A stretch of 7,590 nt of DNA from an uncultured Lachnospiraceae bacterium (lineage in GTDB: Bacteria; Bacillota_A; Clostridia; Lachnospirales; Lachnospiraceae), in assembly GCA_902787595.1 (NCBI GenBank), contig CADAHD010000106.1, forward strand, positions 1 through 7,590, given 5' to 3'. The notes below the pieces were generated by a model, which did no database searches, was not told the origin of the DNA, and saw only the letters and a program-made list of their open reading frames with translations. A program made the translations under genes and the position numbers. Positions 1 to 5,679 of the stretch are shown here, in pieces; within the stretch, counting starts at the first letter, position 1; the number at the start of each line of letters is the position of its first letter.

Positions 1-158
1 GGACTCATAGATGCGTATCCGATACATTTGTATTCTTGATCCGTGATCGAATACGTTGCATTCCTGTCCACACCCGGATAATCACTATCCGCCTCACATC
101 CTGCCACTGACAGCAGCATAGCCAATATAAGTATTCCTGAAACTATTCTTTTCTTCAT
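1..158 (-). CDS. Lipoprotein, 5' part only (runs off the left edge)
   Basis: The frame opens with ATG at 158-156 and stays open for 52 codons to the window edge, so only the N-terminus is seen. Residues 1-21 form a classic bacterial lipoprotein signal: MKKR, a hydrophobic stretch (about 5-17), then the lipobox VAGC with the acylated Cys at 21. The protein would be lipid-anchored on the outer face of the membrane. The mature part starts with a short acidic linker (EADSD), and nothing in it identifies a family. The start is supported by a GAGGTGA ribosome binding site about 5 bases upstream. It is divergent from the lipoprotein gene at 347, so the two share a 188-base regulatory gap. The function is unknown. 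Confidence 0.8.
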   Translation of the reverse strand, partial: MKKRIVSGILILAMLLSVAGCEADSDYPGVDRNATYSITDQEYKCIGYASMS

Positions 159-182
159 ATAGTCACCTCGATTCTATCACCT

Positions 183-211
183 ACAATACCTTTCTTATTT
201 CATGTTGTAAA
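183..211 (-). promoter_or_regulatory. Probable promoter of the left-edge lipoprotein gene
   Basis: On the minus strand TTTACA (206-211, 5 of 6 to the sigma-A -35) is followed after exactly 17 bases by TATTGT (183-188, 4 of 6 to the -10). Transcription would begin near 176, about 18 bases before the ATG at 158. This is a motif match only. Confidence 0.4.
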
Positions 212-253
212 GTTCTTATTTCCATCTATCTTCAGGCCATAGGTACCGGAGGG

Positions 254-286
254 TGGTATTTTACGTTTAAAAATGCGATAATACCA
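254..286 (+). promoter_or_regulatory. Inverted repeat with a -10-like box upstream of the duplicated lipoprotein
   Basis: TGGTATT (254-260) is repeated inverted as AATACCA (280-286) with a 19-base spacer. GATAAT (277-282, 5 of 6 to the -10) overlaps the right arm, but no convincing -35 lies 16-18 bases upstream. A second weak -10-like box, TAAAAT, lies at 320-325. The repeat could be an operator for the plus-strand gene, or for both divergent genes, or a chance palindrome. Confidence 0.22.
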
Positions 287-346
287 TAAATGCGCGTGCG
301 GTTTTTCGTATCCCTATCATAAAATATGATCATACAGGAGATCCTT

Positions 347-1369
347 ATGTTTAAAAAATATGTTATACTGACCGCTGTCATTGTTATACTGTGCAGCGGC
401 TGTGCCGGTATCACAAGTACAGGGGGAACATCCGGCGGAGCTCATTATCCCGATGAAATAACGCTGGACGAGCAGAAAAACGTATCTTTGATCGTTTTCA
501 GATACGGAGATAAATATATAGCGAAGGGCGCAAATGGTGCAGGCTGGTCGGAAGTTGTGGGTACTCCCCCCGCAAAGCTGGCCATGACCGATGGTGACTT
601 TGCCACTGTCACCGCGGATGTAGTGTTAAACTACGGCGGCGTCGCAGGCTTTTGCGGGAATCCTGCGATCAGCAAGGTCCGCAGCTATCAGTTGTATTCC
701 TGCGATGATGCGGTAAGTAACGGGATGGTGGATGCTTATGATCCGGATGAACAATATCCCGTAGGCCCTAAATACTATGGGCAGTACGTAGTGCTGCGTA
801 CTTATGAGGGATACCGTGTATATGACAGCGGGATCCTTGTCGATCAGTTTAATACTTCTCTTGAGGCGGAAAGCGCTATGGGAATGGCGGTGCTCGCGGA
901 TACAACAGCTGTTATGGAAAAGCACAGCGGGCACCATGTGTTTGTATTCCGTATGGGAGATACCTATCTGGGCTATGCAGGCCAGATAGGCCTAAACTCC
1001 TGGCAGCCTATCCTGGATGAGAATTTTCAGAATAAGCTGACCGGCTGCACGCTTGATGACGGACACATGATCGAGATCAAAAAAGGCGATGAATATACTG
1101 TAAACGGCGGAAACGGTAATTATCACAATTCCTTTATGATCCGCAGCATCGATGAGTACCAGGAAGCTCCCTATGACGAATTCTTTTCCAGCCACTGGGC
1201 AGAGGATGGCACCCGGGTAAACGGTGCGGTATACGAATATAATGTATGCCAGTATCTGATCTTCTATATCGACGGGATGTTTTACATCTATACGGAAAAG
1301 ACTGACCCGCGTTTTGTGGGTGCTTATGCTACGGAGGCGGAAGTAGATCAGGCGATCGGCCGGAATTAA
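347..1369 (+). CDS. Lipoprotein with a tandemly duplicated extracellular domain
   Basis: I chose ATG 347 (340 aa) over the in-frame ATG at 326. An AGGAG at 336-340 sits 6 bases before 347, and the protein then begins directly with the signal MFKKYVIL. The hydrophobic stretch ends in LCSGC, so Cys19 is the likely lipidated residue. The Cys at -3 is less usual than Leu. A Ser/Thr/Gly-rich linker follows. The mature part is an internal duplication. VFRYGDKY (about 50-57) matches VFRMGDTY (about 200-207). GQYVV..YEGYRVY (from about 145) matches CQYLI..IDGMFYIY (from about 301). Each copy ends in an EAE-containing segment (about 173 and 330). So there are two ~150-residue repeats of a probably beta-rich domain. 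No known family was recognised. It is likely a surface protein of unknown role, monocistronic, with hairpins just after the stop. Confidence 0.85.
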   Translation: MFKKYVILTAVIVILCSGCAGITSTGGTSGGAHYPDEITLDEQKNVSLIVFRYGDKYIAKGANGAGWSEVVGTPPAKLAMTDGDFATVTADVVLNYGGVAGFCGNPAISKVRSYQLYSCDDAVSNGMVDAYDPDEQYPVGPKYYGQYVVLRTYEGYRVYDSGILVDQFNTSLEAESAMGMAVLADTTAVMEKHSGHHVFVFRMGDTYLGYAGQIGLNSWQPILDENFQNKLTGCTLDDGHMIEIKKGDEYTVNGGNGNYHNSFMIRSIDEYQEAPYDEFFSSHWAEDGTRVNGAVYEYNVCQYLIFYIDGMFYIYTEKTDPRFVGAYATEAEVDQAIGRN

Positions 1370-1381
1370 TACGGCTTAAGT

Positions 1382-1420
1382 TTCCGCTCCGACTCATCAG
1401 CAGCCGGAGCGGAATGCTTT
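1382..1420 (+). terminator. Hairpin after the duplicated lipoprotein gene
   Basis: TTCCGCTCCG (1382-1391) and CGGAGCGGAA (1405-1414) form a perfect 10-base-pair stem with a 13-base loop, starting 12 bases after the stop codon. The tract that follows (TGCTTTATA) is only moderately T-rich, so termination is likely but not canonical. Confidence 0.5.
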
Positions 1421-1421
1421 A

Positions 1422-1467
1422 TAAACATCAAGGGCGGGAAACCATATCAGTATTTGGTTATCCGCCC
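1422..1467 (-). terminator. Hairpin at the 3' end of the DUF3592-like gene
   Basis: GGGCGG (1432-1437) pairs with CCGCCC (1462-1467). AACC (1440-1443) pairs with GGTT (1456-1459) inside it, across a 2x2 internal loop. Read on the minus strand the stem ends in CCGCCC and is followed by TTGATGTTTAT, a weak U-rich tail. It lies about 15 bases past the stop of the minus-strand gene, so the two convergent genes each have their own hairpin. Confidence 0.45.
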
Positions 1468-1481
1468 CTGTTGATTTAAGC

Positions 1482-1928
1482 TCACATTATAGAAGGAAGC
1501 ACTATTATCACTATCGCTGTCAGTATGAAGCCCAGTCCCATCAGCTTGCAGAATAAGCTGTTGAAAGGAGCTGCGAGTTCATTGACAAAGGGTCTGCTTT
1601 CTTCGGTGAACAGCACCGTTTTACGTTTTTCGGGATCAGGATGGATACAGAGTTTTACCTCTTCCCCCGGAGGAAGCTGCAATGCAGGCGCTCCGATGGG
1701 CGGAACCTCATACAGTGTCTCGATCACACCATCTATTTCGGCTTCATACACCATCAGCGGCACAAAGAATACCGTGCGTTCCGGCTCAGCGGCCCTTGCG
1801 GTTACCGCAAGGGTGTATTTTTTCTTATATCCCCGTGCATAGAAATGCCAGCGTACGATAAACAAAATACCGATCACTATCAGCAGCGCCGGAAGACAGT
1901 ATAATTTAATAATATCTGTTATCTGCAT
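1482..1928 (-). CDS. DUF3592-like membrane protein
   Basis: This is a 148-residue protein with one membrane helix near each end (about 10-28 and 127-147) and a soluble central part of roughly 100 residues. The centre follows the DUF3592 pattern: a hydrophobic beta stretch FVPLMVYEAEIDG (about 55-67), then a Pro/Gly turn and GEEVKLCIHPDPEK (88-101). In that family this corresponds to 'Y.v.G ... GE.v.v.y.P..P'. The centre probably folds as a small beta domain facing outward. The biochemical role of DUF3592 proteins is not known. The start is ATG 1928, preceded by GAGG with an 8-base spacer. It is convergent with the duplicated lipoprotein and lies 220 bases downstream of the CPBP gene on the same strand. 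The family call is from pattern memory, not a search. Confidence 0.72.
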   Translation of the reverse strand: MQITDIIKLYCLPALLIVIGILFIVRWHFYARGYKKKYTLAVTARAAEPERTVFFVPLMVYEAEIDGVIETLYEVPPIGAPALQLPPGEEVKLCIHPDPEKRKTVLFTEESRPFVNELAAPFNSLFCKLMGLGFILTAIVIIVLPSIM

Positions 1929-1946
1929 ATCGTATACCTCTTTCTC

Positions 1947-2024
1947 TCAGGTTTTCATACTTACATTTATGATCTGCTCTATCCTTGTCCGTGCGGGCGT
2001 TTTCTTCCGTAGGTATATGATCAT
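1947..2024 (-). other. Possible 25-codon small ORF or gene remnant
   Basis: ATG 2024 opens a 25-residue, basic peptide beginning MIIYLRKKTPART and ending SMKT at a TGA (1949-1947). It stops 18 bases before the DUF3592-like start. A weak GAAGG lies about 7 bases upstream. The same frame stays open upstream of the ATG for about 15 more codons with protein-like composition (reading LVKTRFGEGTG), so it may be the eroded C-terminus of a lost gene, a small leader ORF, or chance. Confidence 0.2.
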
Positions 2025-2123
2025 GCCCGTGCCTTCACCAAATCGTGTTTTTACTAAACTATCTCAAAATCGTATTTAACCCCGTGTTTTTGCCACCGGA
2101 CAGACATGTCGGGTTGATGTTTC

Positions 2124-2140
2124 TGCCCTGTTTCAGGGCA
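2124..2140 (-). terminator. Short hairpin just past the CPBP gene
   Basis: TGCCCTG (2124-2130) and CAGGGCA (2134-2140) make a 7-base-pair stem with a tight 3-base loop, 8 bases after the CPBP stop codon. On the minus strand it is followed by GAAACATC, with no U-tract. It is a weak or factor-assisted terminator at best, or an mRNA 3'-end stabiliser. Confidence 0.3.
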
Positions 2141-2148
2141 TTTCGGGA

Positions 2149-2874
2149 TCATTGAAACGATTCGAACACGCCGGCCATTGCCATGATGAAAGGAATCGCG
2201 TCCAGCAACACATGCTGCAGATAGGATGTTAATATGTTTTTGGACTTCAGATAATTATACATGCAGAAAAATGTTGCTACTCCCTGATTTATCAGGATCT
2301 GCCCCCATTTAAAGTCATATGAGGTAGCATGGGCAAGGGCGAAGCAGAGAAGCGTGATCACCGTTGCTGCCACAACGGAAAGCGTCCGCTTTTGGGTCAG
2401 CTTATATATCAGGATCAGAATTACCAGAAAAATCAGTAATTTATATAATTCCTCCCCGAAGAGCTGTACAAGTATCTGGAGCCAGAAGCTTGCGTCCATA
2501 TCGGCGTCCATAATGGAATTGGGCGTTGGCTCCGTATGGAACACAAGCGTGCGGATCACACCAATCGACAGGGTAAACGCAAACTGTAGGATCAGTGTCA
2601 CAACAATACGCGCAAAGTCCATGGCTTTGAACTTTTTGACTATCAGGGACATCCTGCCTCGTGCCGCTATCAGAAAAGCCGCAAGCGGAACTGCGCAGAA
2701 TACTATGGGGCCAACATATCTCGGGTATTGAAACTCCAGAAAAATAGATAATGTGATATATATCACTGCCGCCGCAAGTATCAGTATTCCCCATGTTTCG
2801 ATTTTCGGGTTCTCATTGTAAAACGGGAAATCCGGATCAACGGTTTTTGTTTGGTTTTTCTCTGAGCTCATCAT
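2149..2874 (-). CDS. Divergent CPBP (CAAX/Abi-type) intramembrane protease homologue
   Basis: This 241-residue polytopic membrane protein has roughly seven hydrophobic segments after a polar N-terminus of about 25 residues. Motifs in order fit the CPBP family (PF02517): a glutamate pair in GEELYK (E141, E142), FALAH (F178, H182) and HVLLD (H211, D215). In glutamic intramembrane proteases these supply the catalytic Glu and the His/Asp pocket. The family's usual EExxxR is altered here: Leu occupies the Arg position, with Lys145 one residue earlier, which recalls the EExxK of PrsW-type relatives. Bacterial members process prenylated or peptide substrates, export peptides or confer bacteriocin immunity; which applies here cannot be told. 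Two ATGs are adjacent. AGGAGG sits 3 bases before ATG 2874 and 6 before ATG 2871, so 2871 is the more likely start, costing one Met. Confidence 0.75.
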   Translation of the reverse strand: MMSSEKNQTKTVDPDFPFYNENPKIETWGILILAAAVIYITLSIFLEFQYPRYVGPIVFCAVPLAAFLIAARGRMSLIVKKFKAMDFARIVVTLILQFAFTLSIGVIRTLVFHTEPTPNSIMDADMDASFWLQILVQLFGEELYKLLIFLVILILIYKLTQKRTLSVVAATVITLLCFALAHATSYDFKWGQILINQGVATFFCMYNYLKSKNILTSYLQHVLLDAIPFIMAMAGVFESFQ

Positions 2875-2923
2875 TTACCTCCTCTGGCGTCCATCTTTAC
2901 CGCTTCCATTCTTATATAGACTC

Positions 2924-2951
2924 ATTCTAACATAATCCATGCCAAAATCAA
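2924..2951 (-). promoter_or_regulatory. Candidate promoter of the CPBP gene
   Basis: On the minus strand TTGATT (2946-2951, 4 of 6 to the -35) is spaced 16 bases from TAGAAT (2924-2929, 5 of 6 to the -10). It would give a 5' leader of about 40 bases. It lies inside an open frame that stops directly before the CPBP ATG, so the two readings compete. Confidence 0.35.
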
Positions 2952-3003
2952 CGGGATCAGTATAGTCAAGATACTCCAATAACGGATATTTGAGCTCCGC
3001 CTC

Positions 3004-3037
3004 AAAAAAGCCCCGAATTAACAATTCATGGGCTTTT
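3004..3037 (-). terminator. Rho-independent terminator of the three-gene cluster
   Basis: On the minus strand GCCC (3033-3030) and GAATT (3027-3023) pair with AATTC (3019-3015) and GGGC (3013-3010) around a 3-base loop. The inner and outer helices are separated by a small internal loop. Six consecutive Ts (3009-3004) follow, as in a canonical intrinsic terminator. It lies about 90 bases after the stop of the coiled-coil gene. The A/T flanks make it partly bidirectional: on the plus strand the stem is followed by TTTT. Confidence 0.8.
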
Positions 3038-3047
3038 GTGGTATAAT
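3018..3047 (+). promoter_or_regulatory. Near-consensus plus-strand promoter with no gene behind it
   Basis: TTAACA (3018-3023, 5 of 6 to TTGACA) and a perfect TATAAT (3042-3047) are separated by 18 bases. The -10 is extended by TG at 3039-3040 (TGGTATAAT). This is the best sigma-A promoter match in the window. The -35 falls in the loop and right arm of the terminator hairpin. Transcripts would start near 3054 and run rightward, antisense into the 3' end of the coiled-coil gene. No plus-strand gene follows. Confidence 0.6.
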
Positions 3048-3074
3048 ATGTACTGTAGCAGCCGGACCTGAAGG

Positions 3075-3104
3075 ATGAAAAAACATAAAAATCAAATTAA
3101 ATAA
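3075..3104 (+). other. Nine-codon potential leader ORF
   Basis: ATG 3075 reads MKKHKNQIK and stops at TAA 3102-3104, directly overlapping a strong Shine-Dalgarno run. It is the only ATG between the plus-strand promoter and that run. Its own upstream AAGG is too close to be a good ribosome site, so translation is doubtful. AT-rich leader sequence could produce it by chance. Confidence 0.15.
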
Positions 3105-3116
3105 GGAGGAAAGGAG
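3103..3116 (+). promoter_or_regulatory. Orphan Shine-Dalgarno stretch (plus) / anti-Shine-Dalgarno in the 3' UTR (minus)
   Basis: AAGGAGG (3103-3109) is followed by AAAGGAG (3110-3116): two overlapping near-perfect ribosome sites on the plus strand with no ATG, GTG or TTG at a usable distance. Ten bases on is the stop codon (3128-3126) of the minus-strand coiled-coil gene. Read on the minus strand, the same bases are TTTCCTCCTT in the 3' UTR of the three-gene mRNA, the exact 10-base complement of AAGGAGGAAA before its first gene (5693-5684). Confidence 0.5.
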
Positions 3117-3125
3117 CACCGATAT

Positions 3126-4025
3126 TTATACCGACTCATCGATCTTTATACCCTTAAGATCCGCATCTATCAGTGCCATCTTATTCTTAAGCTCATCGAG
3201 CGCAGCATTTACATTGCCGGCGTTCTCGATTCTTTGCATAGGATCACTTCCCAATACATCCGTCAGTTCAAGATCATCATTTCCACGTTGTCTGCTCTGA
3301 TCCCTGGCCTCCTGCACCGCCTCTTTAGATCCTTCCGCCAGAGCTTCCTGGATAGCCTTCTTCTCGGCACGTTCCGCCTCGATCTTCTCCTGTTTTTCTT
3401 CCTCTTCTTTCTTTTCTTCGGCTTTTTCCTGCTCCTCACGTGCCTTTTCGTCGATTTTGTCCTTGGCATCATTCATGATCATGCCAACAACTGACTTCTC
3501 TGCAGCATCCATGATGGCTTCTGCCTCATTCTGGGCATCCACCATGGCATGATTCTTATTCTTCTCCTGCGCTGCATCTGTAAGACTCTGTCTTGTAGCA
3601 ACAAGCGCAGCATCAGCTTCATCAATGCGTTTCTGTGCCGTATCCAGCTGTTCACCTGCTTCCAGCATACGTGATTGATACTCTGTAAGATTGGCCTCTT
3701 TCTTTATAGCTTCGATAGCCTCCTCGGCAGCCTTTTTATCCTCCTGAGCCGCGAATTTTTCGGTTTTCATCTCTTTAGCCAGGTCTTTTATCTTTCCCAC
3801 CTGCTTATCAAAGTCCCTGTCTGCACCATACGCATCAGATACAAGCTTAAAAGCCTGTTTTCTGGCACTTTCAAGCTTTTCTTTTACAGGATCTTTTCCT
3901 ATATTCAGATCCCCCATGAACACAGAAGTCTTCTTTTCGCCTTCTTTCTGAGAAACAGATGAAGCAACTGCTATGCCGGGCATATTTATCTTATTTGCGT
4001 CATTAAGATTGATAGAAATGCTCAT
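3126..4025 (-). CDS. Glu/Lys-rich coiled-coil protein, third gene of the cluster
   Basis: The likely start is ATG 4025 (299 aa), preceded by AAGGAGG with a 7-base spacer. The in-frame ATG at 4079 has no such site. The N-terminus (MSISINLNDANKINMPGIAV) is neither a signal peptide nor a membrane helix, and none is found elsewhere. Residues about 45-180 are helical with long heptad-like stretches, including a segment around 110-160 rich in Ala, Glu and Gln. Residues about 187-245 are an extremely charged, Glu/Lys-rich probable single helix. The C-terminus (about 262-299) returns to an amphipathic helix. The protein is probably elongated, with a scaffold, filament-associated or chaperone-like role. 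I do not recognise a family. It is read after the DUF5610-like gene across a 78-base gap that carries a possible internal promoter, and it is followed by a strong terminator. Confidence 0.8.
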   Translation of the reverse strand: MSISINLNDANKINMPGIAVASSVSQKEGEKKTSVFMGDLNIGKDPVKEKLESARKQAFKLVSDAYGADRDFDKQVGKIKDLAKEMKTEKFAAQEDKKAAEEAIEAIKKEANLTEYQSRMLEAGEQLDTAQKRIDEADAALVATRQSLTDAAQEKNKNHAMVDAQNEAEAIMDAAEKSVVGMIMNDAKDKIDEKAREEQEKAEEKKEEEEKQEKIEAERAEKKAIQEALAEGSKEAVQEARDQSRQRGNDDLELTDVLGSDPMQRIENAGNVNAALDELKNKMALIDADLKGIKIDESV

Positions 4026-4083
4026 ATTCTGCCTCCTTGCCGGTAACTGATGCTGGTTCCTTCCGGCGCATACATACAACTCT

Positions 4084-4111
4084 ATGATACCATATTTTCC
4101 GATTTATTCAA
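4084..4111 (-). promoter_or_regulatory. Possible internal promoter before the coiled-coil gene
   Basis: On the minus strand TTGAAT (4106-4111, overlapping the stop of the upstream gene) is followed after 16 bases by TATCAT (4084-4089, 5 of 6 to the -10). It could give extra transcript of the last gene of the cluster. Only the -10 is strong. Confidence 0.33.
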
Positions 4112-4736
4112 TTTCGGAAGTACCATCAGCCGCTTTTTTCTGCTGCTCCTTATAGTCATCAAACATGGACTGCACTGCATCATAAGTCTGCTGACAGATA
4201 TCCGGCAGTTTATCTCCCCAGGATTTTGTCGCCTTCTTAAACCCTTTCTCAAAGGCTGACCTCATCTTCTCCATCTTATCCGGATCCCCGCCGCTTAATG
4301 CCATGGCAAAGTCAAATATACGCTGGGAGGTCTGCTTTACACCGTAATACCCATCTTCTGAGATATCAGCCTGGGCCTGTGCCCTTGTCTTCGCGTCCAC
4401 ATTAAGACCGGCATACAGATTCTTGAGATTCTTTCCATTTGCGATATCAAAAGCCTTACCCTGCTTTGTGATAAGCTTATCAACAATATCCTGCAGCTGT
4501 TTTTTATGAGAGTCAGCATCCGCCTTAAGCTTGCTTATCATCGCCTGATCCGGCTTATAAATCTTCTTCTGATCTGATGCCTCCACCTTGCTGTCACTCT
4601 TCTCATATACTGCCGCTGCATCATTCTTTTCTTTTGCATCAGACTTGCTATCAGCCTTGCTCTCTTTAGTGGAAACTGCGGAATTATAATATCCTGTATA
4701 AACACCTGAATTTCCATTTATCGCATCTATAGCCAT
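4104..4736 (-). CDS. DUF5610-like cytosolic or exported protein, second gene of the cluster
   Basis: ATG 4736 (210 aa, MAIDAING) is preferred to ATG 4745. The GGGGAGG site leaves 8 bases to the former but only 3 to the latter. After a short N-terminus comes a low-complexity linker rich in Lys, Ser, Asp and Ala (about 22-58), then a helical part. Two conserved-looking blocks stand out: ISEDGYYGVKQTSQRIFDFA (about 115-134), followed by SGGDPDKMEKMR; then GFKKA..WGDKLPDICQQTYDAV (about 155-178). This 'QTSqRIfdFA ... kGF..A ... LPdI...TydaV' pattern resembles DUF5610 (PF18433) as I remember it. Similar proteins are sometimes mislabelled hydrogenase-4 component G. No biochemical role is established. 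There is no signal peptide or membrane helix. It starts 19 bases after the FliD-like gene, so the two are surely co-transcribed. Confidence 0.75.
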   Translation of the reverse strand: MAIDAINGNSGVYTGYYNSAVSTKESKADSKSDAKEKNDAAAVYEKSDSKVEASDQKKIYKPDQAMISKLKADADSHKKQLQDIVDKLITKQGKAFDIANGKNLKNLYAGLNVDAKTRAQAQADISEDGYYGVKQTSQRIFDFAMALSGGDPDKMEKMRSAFEKGFKKATKSWGDKLPDICQQTYDAVQSMFDDYKEQQKKAADGTSEIE

Positions 4737-4755
4737 AACATCCACCTCCCCTTCT

Positions 4756-5679
4756 TCAAAGGTATTTTAACCTGTTTTCAGCCTCTTTTATCTCTTTATC
4801 AAGCTTCTTTATCTGAGTTTCATAATCACGGGTAGCATCATATCCTACCGCTTTATTCATTTCTTTTTGCAGTTTTTCCCGCTTTTCCTTTAAGCTCTTT
4901 ATATTATTCTCCGTTTCGGTCCGGGTTTTGCTTACCGAAGTCTCCTTATCACTATCTCCTCCTATAACCGAATCGATCTGTGACCTAGCGATTGTACTCA
5001 TATTATTGTTCCAATTCCCACCGGAATCATAGGTACTCTCTGTCCGTGCCGCCGAATTGCTTATAGCCGCAGCCTTTGCCGAGACCTTTGACGCATATGA
5101 ATCCACTCCCTTGAACAGGCTCTTTAATGTGGTGACATTCGCTTTCTTCAATTCATCTTCATCAACCGAAAGCTTGCCGTCAGAGCCTATCGTTATTCCA
5201 ACTTCATTCAGCAGACGCCCATTTTTACGTGACATGTTATCCATCCACCCACCGGAACGCAGAACAGCCTTGGTTTCTGACCCCGCAGCTGCATCTATTG
5301 TCTTATTATATGCGTCTGCAAATTCCTTTACCGCTTTTACCAGAGCCTCCGGGTTGGTCAAGGTTTCCGTGACCTTTCCGGTTCCTTCATCCACGCTTTC
5401 TGTCGTAGCCCAGAGTTTGTCAGAGGACAATGCATCAGACTTTTTCTGAAGATTGTCTGCAGCAGAACGGATCTTTGTCAGCGTTGCCCCCGTATCTCCA
5501 ACTGCTGATTTTGCCTCAGCCTTCTGGCTGCCATAATAATTCTTCAAAAGTCTGCGATAACTGCCATTCTTGATCGACATATATGATGTCAGATCTACGC
5601 CGTCTGCTGAAGATGTGGACGAACCGCCAAAGAATACGGAATAGTCAATTCCCGAATTGATACCGCCTATACCTGCCAT
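4756..5679 (-). CDS. Short FliD-like (hook-associated protein 2, C-terminal type) protein
   Basis: This is a 307-residue protein with no signal peptide or membrane helix. It starts at ATG 5679 behind a strong AAGGAGG (4-base-longer match AAGGAGGAAA, then CGT). The N-terminus is Gly/Ser-rich, then SYMSIKNGSYRRLLKNYY (about 32-49). The core resembles the FliD C-terminal domain (PF07195): LVKAVKEFADAYNKTID (113-129), LLNEVGITIGSDGKLSVDED (156-175), then LKSLFKG and a helix. FliD has the equivalent 'F..aYN..i ... L..iGI....dG.L.ld...L..al ... v..lF'. A Ser/Asn/Gly-rich linker (about 205-245) and a Lys/Glu coiled coil (about 248-307) end it. Full-length FliD, the filament cap, is usually over 400 residues and starts with a GLDV-type segment that is absent here. 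It may be an exported filament-associated or adhesin-like protein. It is the first gene of the three-gene cluster. Confidence 0.75.
   Translation of the reverse strand: MAGIGGINSGIDYSVFFGGSSTSSADGVDLTSYMSIKNGSYRRLLKNYYGSQKAEAKSAVGDTGATLTKIRSAADNLQKKSDALSSDKLWATTESVDEGTGKVTETLTNPEALVKAVKEFADAYNKTIDAAAGSETKAVLRSGGWMDNMSRKNGRLLNEVGITIGSDGKLSVDEDELKKANVTTLKSLFKGVDSYASKVSAKAAAISNSAARTESTYDSGGNWNNNMSTIARSQIDSVIGGDSDKETSVSKTRTETENNIKSLKEKREKLQKEMNKAVGYDATRDYETQIKKLDKEIKEAENRLKYL

Noticed and set aside
2044..2091. Direct repeat CGTGTTTTT (2044-2052 and 2083-2091)
   Set aside because: It is only 9 bases and half of each copy is a T run. No third copy or associated element was found.
2103..2110. Palindrome GACATGTC near the CPBP 3' end
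   Set aside because: It is too short to distinguish from chance, with no promoter around it.
3263..3472. Arg/Lys-rich 69-residue frame on the minus strand
   Set aside because: It is a shifted-frame reading of the Glu/Lys-rich repeat of the coiled-coil gene, which produces basic runs automatically.
5057..5449. 130-residue plus-strand frame
   Set aside because: It is antisense to the FliD-like gene, with no ribosome site and no recognisable domain. The minus-strand frame is longer and has motifs.
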